From Chryseobacterium sp. ISL-6 (lineage in GTDB: Bacteria > Bacteroidota > Bacteroidia > Flavobacteriales > Weeksellaceae): a stretch of 64,000 bases of DNA. Positions 44,595 through 55,228 of this stretch are shown here, piece by piece (position 1 is the stretch's first letter; every line of letters begins with the position of its first letter). The translations under genes and the position numbers were made by a program. The notes below the pieces were generated by a model, which made no database searches, was not told where the DNA came from, and worked only from the letters and a program-made list of their open reading frames with translations. The stretch spans positions 186,001 through 250,000 of the forward strand of contig NZ_JAGGPT010000002.1 in the NCBI RefSeq assembly GCF_018613715.1, written 5' to 3'.

Positions 44595-47500
44595 ATGAAT
44601 CCATTATTTTTATTCGAAGCCAAGCGCAGCAGTAAGCATTGGCTAAGTTATCTTGTTGCCATAACCCTCGTAATGCTTGGTGTCTTTTGTGGAAATCAGT
44701 TCAATCTTAGTGTTGGGGAAGGGATTTATCTCAATTCACCATATACAATAGGTTTTATGATTGGGATGTTAAGTCTTTCCATACTTTTTTTGGCGATCAT
44801 TTACGCGAACCAACAGCTTTTTAAAGACTGGGATTCAAAATTTGATAGTATCCTTTTTTCTTTCCCATTCTCAAAATGGACTTACCTGACAGGAAAATTT
44901 ATATCCTATTTTCTACAGACTTTTCTCAGTTTTGTATTATTGATATCAGGCTTTATAATCGGTCAAAATATAAGAACAGGAACAGAAATACAGCCTTATT
45001 TTAATCTTTGGTATTATATATATCCTCTATTTATTTTAGGTTTTATCAATTGTTTTTTAGTCTGTAGTCTTTTATTCCTCATATCCTTTTCTACTAAAAG
45101 AAAACTTTTGGTCGTAGTCGGTGGTTTACTGCTTTATGTTCTGTATATGGTAGTCCTGCTATTTTCTAATTCCCCTTTTATGGCAGGAAGTCTACCCCAA
45201 TCAGAAGAAGCACAACAACTGTCGGCTTTACTTGATCCGTTTGGTATATCATCTTACTTTTTTGATGCTAAAGAATATACAATTCATCAGAAAAACAAAT
45301 TGGTCGTCCCATTCTCAGGATATCTTTTGACCAACAGATCTATTTTCATCATCCTGTCCATATTATTCCTAGTACTCTCCTATCGATTCTTTTCTTTTAG
45401 AGGTCTTTCAAACAAAAAATCCAAAAAGAAAAATGAATCCTTTGCTTCCCTTAAAACGATTATATCAGATTATCATATTACACAATCAGACTTCGGAAGT
45501 ATAACCTCTTTTAAATCTGTTTTATCATTTGCGAAAATTGATTTGATCTACCTTTTTAAGAGTATTACCATCATAGCTATTTCTATCCTGTTACTATTTG
45601 CTGTAGGTATGGAAATGTATGCTGAAATCGAAAAGGGAATCCGACTGCCACAAAAATATGCCAGTTCGGGATTGATGGCAACAACTATTTCTGAAAATTT
45701 TCATTTTATAGGTCTATTGATTATGACCTATTTCATTAACGATCTTTATTGGAGAAGTCAGTCTTCAGGATTTTACATGATTGAAAAAAGCACATATTTT
45801 TCAAGTAATAAATTGGGTGGACATTTCCTTTCAGCAAGTATTCTGATCTTCTTTTTCACGGGGATCCTTATTATTGAAGGATTGATCTTTCAGTTGGAAT
45901 ACCGTTATTTTCATATTGATTGGAGTGCATATCTTGGTACTATCCTTTTTAATACTTTACCATTAATTCTTTTTTCCGGTTTTTTATTACTCATCAATGA
46001 CTGTATTAAAAACAGGTTTGTAGCATTGGGAATTTCTGTTTTGGCTGTTTTCCTATTGACAGGCCCAATATCAAAAAAAGTCATCATTTATCCTTTGTTA
46101 AGAATATTTTCTGATTTCAAAGGTGTATACAGTGATTTCAACGGTTATGGGATCTATGAGAACTCTTTTGCCGGGAGACTCTTATTTGGAGCTGGTTTAA
46201 TCATATTTTTATGGATGATCCTTCCATTAATTAAAACTAAAAAATGGACGATTAAAAAAACAATTTTCGCTTTCATCATGTTAGTCACAGGAATGATCAG
46301 CGGATCTCTTTTTATGAGGGGTTTTATTCCTCATGATGATGAAGAAACGATTATAAAAGCGGTTCATTATGAAAAAAAATTCAGAGTTTACGAAAATCTG
46401 CCTCAACCTACGATAACGGATGTTGTTACGGAAATTATGCTGCATCCTTCAGAAAACTCTTATATAATTGAAGGAAAGTATACACTTATCAATGATACGG
46501 ATAAAATGATGGAAAAGGTTTTAATTAATTTTAATCCAAATTTAAAGATACAATCAGCCGTTTTTGCAACCTCTTTCGAATCAAAGAAAATGAGTGCGGA
46601 AGTGACAGAAATTCATTTAAAACGATCTTTACAACCTAATGAGACTGCAACTTTAAATTTCAGATTATCCTATCAATGGGTCGCTGTAAACGGTCATGAA
46701 TCTTTTAATGCTATTATTGAAAATGGCTCTTTTATGAGAATAAGCCGATATTATCCAAGTATTGGCTATCAGAAAAGTTATGAAATTGAAGATGAAAAAA
46801 GAAGAAAAGACTTCAAATTGGGAAAAGCTTCAAAGCTCAAAAGACTTGAAGCTCAGGAAGTATTTAAAAAGGATTTTATTAATTTAAATATGACTGTTTC
46901 AACAGAGAAGGATCAAACAGCGATCGGAACTGGAGATTTAATAAAACAATGGACAGATGGCAATAGAAATTATTTTCAGTATAAGGTCAATAGTATCCCA
47001 TTCCGATTTGCCGTTTCTTCAGCAAGCTATATGCATAAAGGTACTAACTATAAAGGAATTGCTATCAATCTATACTACCATCAAAAACATATTGAAAACG
47101 TAGATCATCTTATTGAAAATGCCAAAATCACCTTAGATTACTGTATCAGGAATTTTGGAAAATATCCTTTTAAATCAATTAATTTTACGGAAATTTCCTC
47201 TTTTACTAAAGGCTTTGCTGCTACTGCTTATCCTTCAGCGATCTTTATGCCCGAAGACATGGTTTTTCATGCTAATATTCATGCAGATAAAGAACAGGAT
47301 GTTATCAATGAACTGGCGGGTCATGAACTTTCCCATCTCTGGTGGGGAAATAGCCAGATCGATCCTGACGACAGAGAAGGCTCAGTAATGCTAACAGAGA
47401 CGGTTGCCATGTACACTGAAATGATGCTTTATAAAAAAATGCATGGAAAAGAAAAAATGATGGATCGAATAAAAATGCATCAGCAGATCTATGATAATGA

Positions 47501-47762
47501 AAAAGGTTTATCCGAAAACCAACCTATTTACAAGGTATCAGGAGATAACCCACATATTGCCTATTCGAAAGGGGCCGTCGCAATGGTAAAACTAAGTGAA
47601 CTGCTTGGAGAAGAAAAGGTAAATATGGCCTTGAAAAACTTCCTTTTAAATAATCAATATCCGAAAAAGCCCACAAGTTTAGATTTACTTAAGGAATTTT
47701 ACAAAGTGAGCCCAAATGACTCTACTAAAAAAGAAATCGATAGATTATTTAAAATGATATAG
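44595..47762 (+). CDS. ABC permease fused to an M1-type aminopeptidase domain
   Basis: A 1055-aa fusion. Residues ~1-580 hold two blocks of about six transmembrane helices each. From ~590 onward a long extracytoplasmic part ends in an M1 peptidase domain with 'GHELSHLWWGN' (HExxH, near residue 910) and the third zinc ligand in 'LTETVAMYTEM' ~19 residues on. The N-terminal beta sheet of M1 enzymes is also present ('VTEIMLHPSENSYIIEGKYT'). This architecture recurs in Bacteroidota beside a single ATPase gene. It may process or export peptides; the substrate is unknown. Confidence 0.88.
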   Translation: MNPLFLFEAKRSSKHWLSYLVAITLVMLGVFCGNQFNLSVGEGIYLNSPYTIGFMIGMLSLSILFLAIIYANQQLFKDWDSKFDSILFSFPFSKWTYLTGKFISYFLQTFLSFVLLISGFIIGQNIRTGTEIQPYFNLWYYIYPLFILGFINCFLVCSLLFLISFSTKRKLLVVVGGLLLYVLYMVVLLFSNSPFMAGSLPQSEEAQQLSALLDPFGISSYFFDAKEYTIHQKNKLVVPFSGYLLTNRSIFIILSILFLVLSYRFFSFRGLSNKKSKKKNESFASLKTIISDYHITQSDFGSITSFKSVLSFAKIDLIYLFKSITIIAISILLLFAVGMEMYAEIEKGIRLPQKYASSGLMATTISENFHFIGLLIMTYFINDLYWRSQSSGFYMIEKSTYFSSNKLGGHFLSASILIFFFTGILIIEGLIFQLEYRYFHIDWSAYLGTILFNTLPLILFSGFLLLINDCIKNRFVALGISVLAVFLLTGPISKKVIIYPLLRIFSDFKGVYSDFNGYGIYENSFAGRLLFGAGLIIFLWMILPLIKTKKWTIKKTIFAFIMLVTGMISGSLFMRGFIPHDDEETIIKAVHYEKKFRVYENLPQPTITDVVTEIMLHPSENSYIIEGKYTLINDTDKMMEKVLINFNPNLKIQSAVFATSFESKKMSAEVTEIHLKRSLQPNETATLNFRLSYQWVAVNGHESFNAIIENGSFMRISRYYPSIGYQKSYEIEDEKRRKDFKLGKASKLKRLEAQEVFKKDFINLNMTVSTEKDQTAIGTGDLIKQWTDGNRNYFQYKVNSIPFRFAVSSASYMHKGTNYKGIAINLYYHQKHIENVDHLIENAKITLDYCIRNFGKYPFKSINFTEISSFTKGFAATAYPSAIFMPEDMVFHANIHADKEQDVINELAGHELSHLWWGNSQIDPDDREGSVMLTETVAMYTEMMLYKKMHGKEKMMDRIKMHQQIYDNEKGLSENQPIYKVSGDNPHIAYSKGAVAMVKLSELLGEEKVNMALKNFLLNNQYPKKPTSLDLLKEFYKVSPNDSTKKEIDRLFKMI

Positions 47763-47813
47763 CAAGTATAGTCATTATGAAAAGCTATTAAAAGAAATAG
47801 CTCTATTCCAAAA

Positions 47814-47838
47814 AAAATCCCTCATAAAGAGGGATTTT
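47814..47838. terminator. Bidirectional terminator
   Basis: AAAATCCCTC / GAGGGATTTT between the convergent permease-peptidase and pnp genes. Confidence 0.8.
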
Positions 47839-47860
47839 ATATATTAGTAAGACTAAAATT

Positions 47861-50083
47861 TTATGCTTCAGAAGAAGGATTTTGATTTTCTGTTGGAGCT
47901 TGAGCTGCAGGTCTGTCACCTTCAGGTCTTGCTTGTTGTTCCTGTCTTGGCTTCTGCTCCGGTCTTGGAGGTCTTGGCAACAAAACTTTACGAGACAACT
48001 TCATTTTCTTACGGTCATCATAACCCATAAATTTCACTTCCACTTCATCACCTTCTGCATAAGGAACTTTATCCAAACGAGACCATTCGATCTCAGAAAT
48101 GTGAAGTAAACCTTCAGTACCTTTCGCAATTGCTACGAAAGCTCCAAAATCCATTACTTTCACTACTTTTCCTTTATATACTTCACCTACTACAGGTACG
48201 AAAGTAATTTCGTTGATTCTTGCAATAGCAGCATTGATCTTCTCTCTGTCTGTTCCTGCAATTTCAATACGTCCGATTTCACCAACTTCTTCAATCGCAA
48301 TAACTGTATCTGTATCTTTCTGTAACTGCTGAATGATTTTTCCACCAGGTCCGATTACCGCACCAATAAAGTCTTTAGAAATTTCTAACACTACCATTTT
48401 CGGAGCATGAGGTTTCACATCTGGTCTTGGTGATGCAATAGTTTCTGTAATTTTATTTAAGATGTGTAATCTTCCGTCTTTAGCTTGCATTAAAGCCTGC
48501 TCCATGATATCCATAGAAAGTCCCTGGATTTTGATATCCATCTGACAAGCTGTGATACCATCTGCAGTTCCTGTTACTTTAAAGTCCATATCTCCTAAGT
48601 GATCTTCATCTCCTAAGATATCAGAAAGTACGGTGAATTTTCCAGATTTTGTATCTGTAATAAGACCCATTGCAATACCAGAAACTGGTTTTGTAATCTG
48701 TACCCCAGCATCCATTAATGCTAATGTTCCAGCACAAACTGTTGCCATAGAAGAAGAACCGTTAGATTCTAAAATATCAGAAACAATTCTGATCGTATAT
48801 GGATTTTCAGCAGGAATAACCGCTTGTAAAGCTCTCTGAGCTAAGTTTCCATGTCCAACTTCTCTTCTTGAAGTTCCTCTTAAAGGTCTTGCTTCACCAG
48901 TTGAGAATGGAGGGAAGTTATAATGTAAGAAGAATTTCTCATCATAGTTTGCCATAACGCTGTCTACCATATTAGCATCTTTTACAGATCCTAAAGTTAC
49001 AGCTGTTAAAGACTGAGTTTCACCTCTTGTGAAAACTGCTGAACCATGAGCTCCCGGAAGGTAATCAATTTCTGACCAGATAGGACGGATCGTCTTAGGA
49101 TCACGACCATCAAGACGGATATTGTCTTCTAAGATCATCTGACGCATTGCTTCTTTCTCTACATCATGATAATATACTTTTACGAAAGGTGTTACTCTTT
49201 CTAATTCTTCAGCATTATCAACATATTGAGCTAAAAACTCTTCACGAAGCGCTTTGAATTTTTCTCCTCTCTCTTCTTTACCAGATGGAGTTCTTGCAAC
49301 TTCATAAACTTTATCGTAAGTTTCTTTCCACACTTTTTCACGGATTGCTTCATCGTGATTTTCGTGGTTATATTCTCTTTTAGGTAAAGATTTACCAACT
49401 TTTTCAGCTAATCTTTCCTGAGCTTCAATCTGCTTTTTAATTTCGGCATGTCCAAAGATGATCGCTTCCAGCATTTCCTGCTCAGAGATCTCCTTCATCT
49501 CTCCTTCTACCATTACAATTGAATCTTTAGTAGCTCCAACCATAATATCAAGCTCAGAGTTCTTAAGATCTTCATAACTTGGATTAACAGAAAGTTTTCC
49601 GTCAAATCTTACTACTCTAACTTCTGACATTGGTCCGTTAAAAGGAATATCAGTAATAGCAATTGCAGCAGAAGCAGCTAAACCTGCTAAATCATCAGGA
49701 ATAGATTTTCCATCATAAGAAATAAGGGAAATCATAACCTGAACTTCAGCATGAAAATCCTCAGGGAAAAGCGGACGAAGAACTCTGTCCACCAAACGCA
49801 TTGTTAAAATTTCCTGATCTGAAGGTCTTGCTTCTCTACGGAAAAAGTTTCCAGGAATCTTTCCTCCTGCATAGAATTTTTCTCTGTAATCTACTGTTAA
49901 TGGCAAGAAATCTACTCCAGGATTAGCTTCTTTATTGGCTACAACAGTTGCTAAAAGCATTGTTCCACCCATTTTTACTACTACAGAACCATCAGCCTGT
50001 TTTGCTAATTTACCTGTTTCAATTGTGATTTCTCTGCCGTCTGCAAGAGTAATCGTTTCTGTAAACGCTTGAGGTATACTCAT
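47861..50083 (-). CDS. pnp: Polyribonucleotide nucleotidyltransferase (PNPase)
   Basis: A 740-aa 3'-to-5' phosphorolytic exoribonuclease. Two RNase PH domains ('[20 protein letters not shown]', '[16 protein letters not shown]' with the phosphate/catalytic residues), a KH domain ('[12 protein letters not shown]', GxxG loop) and an S1 domain ('[20 protein letters not shown]') appear in order. The tail is a disordered Pro/Gln/Arg-rich stretch. ATG 50083 ([11 protein letters not shown]) is the real start; longer frame upstream crosses the promoter. Confidence 0.96.
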   Translation of the reverse strand: MSIPQAFTETITLADGREITIETGKLAKQADGSVVVKMGGTMLLATVVANKEANPGVDFLPLTVDYREKFYAGGKIPGNFFRREARPSDQEILTMRLVDRVLRPLFPEDFHAEVQVMISLISYDGKSIPDDLAGLAASAAIAITDIPFNGPMSEVRVVRFDGKLSVNPSYEDLKNSELDIMVGATKDSIVMVEGEMKEISEQEMLEAIIFGHAEIKKQIEAQERLAEKVGKSLPKREYNHENHDEAIREKVWKETYDKVYEVARTPSGKEERGEKFKALREEFLAQYVDNAEELERVTPFVKVYYHDVEKEAMRQMILEDNIRLDGRDPKTIRPIWSEIDYLPGAHGSAVFTRGETQSLTAVTLGSVKDANMVDSVMANYDEKFFLHYNFPPFSTGEARPLRGTSRREVGHGNLAQRALQAVIPAENPYTIRIVSDILESNGSSSMATVCAGTLALMDAGVQITKPVSGIAMGLITDTKSGKFTVLSDILGDEDHLGDMDFKVTGTADGITACQMDIKIQGLSMDIMEQALMQAKDGRLHILNKITETIASPRPDVKPHAPKMVVLEISKDFIGAVIGPGGKIIQQLQKDTDTVIAIEEVGEIGRIEIAGTDREKINAAIARINEITFVPVVGEVYKGKVVKVMDFGAFVAIAKGTEGLLHISEIEWSRLDKVPYAEGDEVEVKFMGYDDRKKMKLSRKVLLPRPPRPEQKPRQEQQARPEGDRPAAQAPTENQNPSSEA

Positions 50084-50150
50084 AAATAATTTTTGTTTAA
50101 ACACTCCGTATTGAGTGTGATTGATATAAATTCGTCTAAAATTTCGTTTG

Positions 50151-50158
50151 CAAATATA
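50151..50158 (-). promoter_or_regulatory. -7 box of the pnp promoter
   Basis: TATATTTG on the minus strand, 67 bases from the pnp start. The -33 element is weak. Confidence 0.45.
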
Positions 50159-50433
50159 AGCTATTTTCTCGGTAACTGCCAGCATAAAAAAGAAAAGAGA
50201 TCCAGTCATTAAATAACTATCTAGCAACAACTTAGTCAGATTTTTAAAAGTCACTGCCCATTTCAAACTGTGAAGCTTATCATATTGAGCAATTCAAAAG
50301 TATATCTATTAAAGTTAACTCCACTTTTTCACTCTTTTATTTATCTATAAAAATTTTCTTGGTCTATTTTTGTCTCAATCAGAGATAATAATTGTGTTTA
50401 AGGATAAAATTAACATAAAAAGGTTAAGAAAAG

Positions 50434-50465
50434 TTGCAGAAAAAAAAGTTGTTCCCCTATATTTG
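50434..50465 (+). promoter_or_regulatory. Promoter of the MFS transporter gene
   Basis: TTG (50434-50436), 21 bases, then TATATTTG (50458-50465). This gives a ~100-base leader. The rest of the 485-base gap 50084-50568 holds only this and the pnp promoter. Confidence 0.5.
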
Positions 50466-50568
50466 CCTTGCTTTTTAAAGTCTGTTTTATGTATGATAAA
50501 ACAGTTTTAAAGTTCCAACTTTTATAACTCGTTGAAAGAGTATATTATCATCTCTTTCTTTTAAATAA

Positions 50569-51999
50569 ATGTTTATGATTAAAAATAAAGAAGTAAAGTC
50601 GCAAAGCAGGAATTATACGGTTCCTTTGATCACCATCACCTTGTTATTTTTTATGTGGGGATTTATTACCTGTATGAATGATATTTTGATCCCTTATCTC
50701 AAGCAGCTTTTCAATCTCACCTTCTTCGAATCAATGTTGGTACAGTTCTGTTTCTTCGGAGCTTATTTTATTGGTTCATTAATTTACTTTTTCATTTCTA
50801 TTTCTAGTGGAGATCCTATTAATAAAGTTGGTTATAAAAAAGGAATTATATTTGGTATTTTCCTGGCTGCCTTTGGATGTGTTCTATTCTATCCAGCCGC
50901 TACTTTTTCTTACTACCCTTTATTTCTGGGTGCCCTGTTTATTCTAGGCCTGGGATTCACCGTATTACAGATTACAGCGAATGCATATGTTTCTTTATTA
51001 GGAAGTGAAGAATCTGCTTCCAGCCGTTTAAATATGACTCAGGCGTTCAATGCTTTTGGGACAACTATTGCTCCGGTATTAGGCGGACATTTAATTTTCG
51101 AATTTTTCTCAGCACCAGACGGATCATTCAGTGCAGTAGCAACAAGAATCCCTTATTTAATCTTTGCAGGAATCCTTTTGTTAGTTGCTTTATTGATCTC
51201 AAGAGTAAAACTTCCCTCTTTTCAGACTAATGAAGAAGAAATTATAAAAGGTTGGGGAGCATTGGAATTCAGCCATTTGAAATTTGGCGTTTTTGCTATG
51301 TTCTGTTACGTAGGTGGGGAGGTAGCTGTTGGAAGTTTTATCATCAGCTTCCTGGAGCAGCCACAAGTGATGGGCTTTAATGAAATCATCAGCAAGAACT
51401 ATCTTTCTTTATATTGGGGTGGCGCTATGATCGGACGTTTTTTAGGAGCTATTTCTTTAAACCAATCGATCAGTCAGGGAAAAAAGGCTATTTACATGCT
51501 TGGAGCTGCTACTGTTGTCTTTCTAGTCATCTTCAGTATCGTTAATCTTACCTTTTCTCAGATTAGCTTTTTCCTTGTATTTATCGTACTTAATTTTATT
51601 GCTTTCTTCATTGGTAAGGCAGCTCCTGCAAGAACATTGTCTATTTTCGCTGCAGTAAATGTCGTATTGCTGATTTCCGCTATGGTGAATCATGGTGAAT
51701 TGGCCATGTATAGTATTTTAGGAATCGGGATTTTCAATTCTATCATGTTCTCTAATATCTACACACTGGCTATTTCAGGATTAGGAAAATATACGAGCCA
51801 GGGATCATCTCTAGTGGTTATGGCCATTTTAGGAGGTGCTATTGTTCCTATTTTCCAGGGATTCCTTGCTGATCAGTTTGGCGTGCAGCACTCCTTTATT
51901 ATTCCAGTATTTTGTTATCTGGTCATTCTGATTTTCGGAGCCTATTGCACTAAATATCTGGGACATGTAGAAACTACAGAAGCCAAGTCAGGACATTAA
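50569..51999 (+). CDS. MFS sugar transporter (FucP/GluP type)
   Basis: A 476-aa inner-membrane sugar:H+ symporter with 12 predicted helices. 'FFMWGFITCMNDILIPYLK' and 'QFCFFGAYFIGSLIYF' at the N-terminus are the FucP/glucose-galactose subfamily signatures, and 'ITANAYVSLLGSEESASSRL' is the typical loop. A second Met (50575) is an equally likely start. In flavobacteria this family often serves glucose or galactose uptake. Confidence 0.88.
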   Translation: MFMIKNKEVKSQSRNYTVPLITITLLFFMWGFITCMNDILIPYLKQLFNLTFFESMLVQFCFFGAYFIGSLIYFFISISSGDPINKVGYKKGIIFGIFLAAFGCVLFYPAATFSYYPLFLGALFILGLGFTVLQITANAYVSLLGSEESASSRLNMTQAFNAFGTTIAPVLGGHLIFEFFSAPDGSFSAVATRIPYLIFAGILLLVALLISRVKLPSFQTNEEEIIKGWGALEFSHLKFGVFAMFCYVGGEVAVGSFIISFLEQPQVMGFNEIISKNYLSLYWGGAMIGRFLGAISLNQSISQGKKAIYMLGAATVVFLVIFSIVNLTFSQISFFLVFIVLNFIAFFIGKAAPARTLSIFAAVNVVLLISAMVNHGELAMYSILGIGIFNSIMFSNIYTLAISGLGKYTSQGSSLVVMAILGGAIVPIFQGFLADQFGVQHSFIIPVFCYLVILIFGAYCTKYLGHVETTEAKSGH

Positions 52000-52024
52000 A
52001 CTAATTTATTATATTATAAAAGCT

Positions 52025-52080
52025 TAGGCTTCATTAAAATCGATCACCTGAATGATTAGAACTGGTTTTAATGAAGCCTA
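52025..52080. terminator. Long bidirectional terminator
   Basis: TAGGCTTCATTAAAA and TTTTAATGAAGCCTA form a perfect 15-bp stem with a 26-base loop, between convergent genes. Confidence 0.8.
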
Positions 52081-52107
52081 TTTAATTTTTAAAATTCGAT
52101 TTCGGAT

Positions 52108-53283
52108 CTATCTTCTTTCTTTTTTAGAAAATGTATATCCTAATCTCCATTCAAGATAATCAGCAATATGTAGATCATACGCATTAATTCCAAATGAAGC
52201 AAAAAGCCGGTCGGTGATCTGATAATGCAAGCCTATTTTTTGAAAAAAAGCTGGACTGTCATATTTCCGTTCTTTTTTAAAAATGTAATATCCTGCACCA
52301 ATATTTACATACAATTTACCAATCATTAACCGATAAGTAGGAATAACACTGAATAACAACCGATCATTCGAGAAACGTTTTTTCTGATACAGTGTACTAT
52401 CTGATATATACATGGTGTGATTATATTGCTCATCATGAGTAACACCAATACCGATTCCATAAGCTGATTTTGGAGAATATTGCCGCATATAAAAAGCTTC
52501 TGCACCATATACTGAGTAATTAAACCCATCATACCGTTTTCTTAACTCATCACGCTGTCCACCTCGATAAAAGATATTTTTCCGTCCTCCAAAAACTGAG
52601 AATTCCAGTGTATTATACCTTTTATGATCAACAAAAACGGTATCTCGTACATGAGATACTGCCCGCTCCGGATAATAAACAAGACTTAACTGAGGGGCAT
52701 AAGTATTAAGACCTTTATTCGGGAATTTTAATGATCCGTTGGAAAGATGATTAAACTTGAGATTTAATCCTAGATCAAAATGCTTCCCTAATTCATAATA
52801 CATTCCGGTTCCTAAACTGATAAACATATTCGTTTTAGATCCTACAGATGTATTGTAATAGCCATGATCTTCATCAAATGGATTAGAATTAAATGAAATT
52901 CCGAAGTTAACACTATGATACCATTTCAGCTTACCCCACTGCTTGAGCTTTCCATTATAAATACCATAGATTCCAAATGGACTTCCCATTTCCTTGTTTT
53001 TGAGAAAGTCAAAAGCGAAAAATCCAATACCATATTGAGGATAATTATAAGCCTTTTCCCAATCCTTCTTACCATTGGTCTGTTTTAAAACCTGAAAAGA
53101 ATATCCCATATAGTCACTTCGTTGATAACTTTTCAGGGGGTCATTGGTGCGAAAAAAATTTCCGTACTCCGTTCCACCGGAGAATGCCAAAGAAGAAGGC
53201 ACTGTGATTTCTTTTTCCTGCGCAATGCAAAAATCAAAAATTAAAGAAAGTACAATCAGACAGAAATACCTAAAAAACATCAA
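52108..53283 (-). CDS. PagL-like acyloxyacyl hydrolase (lipid A deacylase)
   Basis: A 391-aa outer-membrane protein with signal peptide (to about CIAQ). The PagL motif 'FNHLSNGSLKFPNKGLN' contains the catalytic His and Ser used to remove an acyl chain from lipid A. The chain is longer than PagL (~150 aa): extra barrel strands follow, as is common in Bacteroidota members. Enzymatic activity is likely but not certain. Confidence 0.75.
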   Translation of the reverse strand: MMFFRYFCLIVLSLIFDFCIAQEKEITVPSSLAFSGGTEYGNFFRTNDPLKSYQRSDYMGYSFQVLKQTNGKKDWEKAYNYPQYGIGFFAFDFLKNKEMGSPFGIYGIYNGKLKQWGKLKWYHSVNFGISFNSNPFDEDHGYYNTSVGSKTNMFISLGTGMYYELGKHFDLGLNLKFNHLSNGSLKFPNKGLNTYAPQLSLVYYPERAVSHVRDTVFVDHKRYNTLEFSVFGGRKNIFYRGGQRDELRKRYDGFNYSVYGAEAFYMRQYSPKSAYGIGIGVTHDEQYNHTMYISDSTLYQKKRFSNDRLLFSVIPTYRLMIGKLYVNIGAGYYIFKKERKYDSPAFFQKIGLHYQITDRLFASFGINAYDLHIADYLEWRLGYTFSKKERR

Positions 53284-53373
53284 TTTAGTTTAAAGACTGG
53301 CAAATCTAACCATTCATTCACAATAAATTAATAATTATTTAAATTAAATTTCAAATTACTATTAAACCAACAA

Positions 53374-53403
53374 AAAAGCAACTTCTTTCGAAGTTGCTTT
53401 TTA
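53374..53403 (-). terminator. rpsO terminator
   Basis: AAAAGCAACTTC / GAAGTTGCTTTT, a 12-bp stem with flanking A and T runs. Confidence 0.85.
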
Positions 53404-53422
53404 TTTTGAAAATCATTGTAGA

Positions 53423-53692
53423 TTATTTTCTTAAACCTAGTTCAGCAATAATTGCTCTATATCTTGCGATATCTTTATTTTTAAGGTAATCTAATAAACT
53501 TTTTCTTTTACCTACTAATTTCACCAAAGATCTTTCCGTTGCAAAATCGTGACGGTTAGCCTTTAAATGCTGAGATAAGTGATTGATTCTGAAAGTGAAA
53601 AGAGCTACTTGTCCTTCAGCACTTCCTGTGTCTTGTGCAGATTTCCCGTGTTTTGAGAAAATTTCCTGCTTTTTTTCTGTTGTTAAGTACAT
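53423..53692 (-). CDS. rpsO: 30S ribosomal protein S15
   Basis: An 89-aa primary 16S-binding protein of the small subunit. 'TGSAEGQVALFTFRINHLSQ', 'HLKANRHDFATERSLVKLVG' and 'KRKSLLDYLKNKDIARYRAI' are family signatures. It is monocistronic here; in many bacteria rpsO precedes pnp, but two genes separate them in this genome. Confidence 0.97.
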   Translation of the reverse strand: MYLTTEKKQEIFSKHGKSAQDTGSAEGQVALFTFRINHLSQHLKANRHDFATERSLVKLVGKRKSLLDYLKNKDIARYRAIIAELGLRK

Positions 53693-53844
53693 TCCAATAT
53701 TGTTTAATGATTATTATGTAACGGGTGCAAAAGTACAACTATTTTTTAAGTCAGCAAAACATTATTGATTTCATATATCAAAAATGATAGAAAAAAATGT
53801 TAAAAATTTCTTAATAAATTTTATGCCATCCCGTTAAAAGACAG

Positions 53845-53852
53845 TAATTTTG
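53845..53852 (+). promoter_or_regulatory. -7 box ahead of the 53866 gene
   Basis: TAATTTTG, 13 bases before the ATG; implies a very short leader. Confidence 0.4.
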
Positions 53853-53865
53853 CAAACGAATACAA

Positions 53866-54423
53866 ATGAGAAAAATTTTACTTTTTACCACGGCTTCTAC
53901 TCTTTTACTGATCGGTATCGCTTCAGTAAAAGCACAAAAAGGTGCTTCAGAGGACAAAATAAAAAAAGTTCTATACTTTAATCCTGAAGTAGAACCTGAT
54001 ATTGAAGAAATAAAAGAGCCTACCAATCATGCATTTTTTAGTGCTGTCTCAGATCATTTAAGCGGCTATAAGAAAAATAAAATGCTTCGAACTGAAGTCC
54101 AGATCCCTTTTGATAGTGTAGATACCCAAACCATTGCTGACTACTGCATCAACAATGATGCTGATTTTGCGATCGTTCCTAAGGTAAAATATTTCAAAGT
54201 AGGAATTGGAAAGTATGTTTTCTCCAATCAGGTTATTGTAAGTATGAAACTTTTTGATGCATCGGGGAATTTTATTACAGAATCGGATTATGATACTTAC
54301 CGTAAAAATATGCGTCTTTTAGGTTCAGCAGAGAACTCTATCAAGATAGGAACCAACGGAGCAATAAAAAGTATTCTGAAAAAATTAAGAAAACTAAAAC
54401 CTTCTTCAGAATCTGGCTTTTAG
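53866..54423 (+). CDS. Exported hypothetical protein
   Basis: A 185-aa protein with an N-terminal signal ('ILLFTTASTLLLIGIASVKA', cleavage before QKG). The mature part has a conserved-looking 'DADFAIVPKVKYFKVGIGKY' segment and a basic C-terminus. No family function is recognised. It is probably a periplasmic protein; the pattern is typical of conserved flavobacterial exported proteins. Confidence 0.65.
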   Translation: MRKILLFTTASTLLLIGIASVKAQKGASEDKIKKVLYFNPEVEPDIEEIKEPTNHAFFSAVSDHLSGYKKNKMLRTEVQIPFDSVDTQTIADYCINNDADFAIVPKVKYFKVGIGKYVFSNQVIVSMKLFDASGNFITESDYDTYRKNMRLLGSAENSIKIGTNGAIKSILKKLRKLKPSSESGF

Positions 54424-54743
54424 TTTTACATCACTATCACCACATTTCACACATCTCATTAGAAATCAAAATTTTAATAAATTTTGATAAAAATAATTCA
54501 ATTTATTTATGAATAATTCAAATATTTTGATTAATTTAGTTTCATACTAACAAACTAATGACCATGAAAAATCAAAAACCAACCCGAAGCAAGCATTGAA
54601 ACCCTAGTGTTACAGCTTGAGATGTAACTAAGCATTTTAGATGTACTGATAGATCATGTCGAAAAAGAGTATATCGTACTCACCACCTACCCGAAGTTTA
54701 ATTAAACAAAATAAATCTCTTCATTTTTTAAATTCATTATTAT

Positions 54744-54774
54744 ACCCGCAATTTTTGCGGGTGTTTTGTTTTTT
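54744..54774 (+). terminator. Intrinsic terminator in the 54424-54890 gap
   Basis: ACCCGCAA / TTGCGGGT with a T-rich tail. It may end a short transcript carrying a tiny frame at 54567-54599 (MKNQKPTRSKH); nothing else is visible in this 467-base gap. Confidence 0.75.
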
Positions 54775-54890
54775 ATACCATAATTCTCATCTGATAAAGA
54801 TTAGCAGGAAACAATTAACTCTACAAATGAGTGAATAATATGAATATTTTCATTATTTTAGTAACACATTAAAACCAAATACTTTACACT

Positions 54891-55034
54891 ATGAAAAATT
54901 TAAAAAAACTCAACAGACAAGAACAAAAAACAATTAATGGAGGTGGAATTATAAAATGCACTGACAACTCACAGTGTTTTGGAGGATTTTGCTGCCACAG
55001 GGTTTGCGTTCTGGATGCGTGCTTTGAAGATTAA
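54891..55034 (+). CDS. Cys-rich leader peptide 1 (bacteriocin-like)
   Basis: A 47-aa peptide. The leader 'MKNLKKLNRQEQKTINGG' ends in a double glycine, the cleavage site for peptidase-containing ABC exporters. The core 'CTDNSQCFGGFCCHRVCVLD' plus a final Cys gives six cysteines in a C-x5-C-x4-CC-x3-C-x4-C pattern. It is the first of three tandem paralogues. Likely a secreted disulfide-rich peptide; the activity is unknown. Confidence 0.75.
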   Translation: MKNLKKLNRQEQKTINGGGIIKCTDNSQCFGGFCCHRVCVLDACFED

Positions 55035-55069
55035 TAACACCTATCAGTTTAACTTTATATTAAAACCTT

Positions 55070-55213
55070 ATGAAAAATCTAAAAAAACTTAACAGACAAG
55101 AACAAAAAGCAATTAATGGCGGAGCTCTTAAAAGATGCACCAGCCACGCACAATGTTTTGGAGCATGGTGCTGCAATGGAATCTGTGTACCGCAAGCTTG
55201 TATTGAAGATTAA
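55070..55213 (+). CDS. Cys-rich leader peptide 2
   Basis: A 47-aa paralogue with the same leader ('EQKAINGG') and the same six-Cys spacing ('CTSHAQCFGAWCCNGICVPQ' then AC). It lies 35 bases after peptide 1. The core diverges at non-Cys positions, as expected of a diversifying peptide family. Confidence 0.75.
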   Translation: MKNLKKLNRQEQKAINGGALKRCTSHAQCFGAWCCNGICVPQACIED

Positions 55214-55228
55214 TTTAAATCAAATACC

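Noticed and set aside
50084..50266. Longer N-terminus for pnp
   Set aside because: It would span the promoter region and is not conserved; MSIPQAF at 50083 starts the known family.
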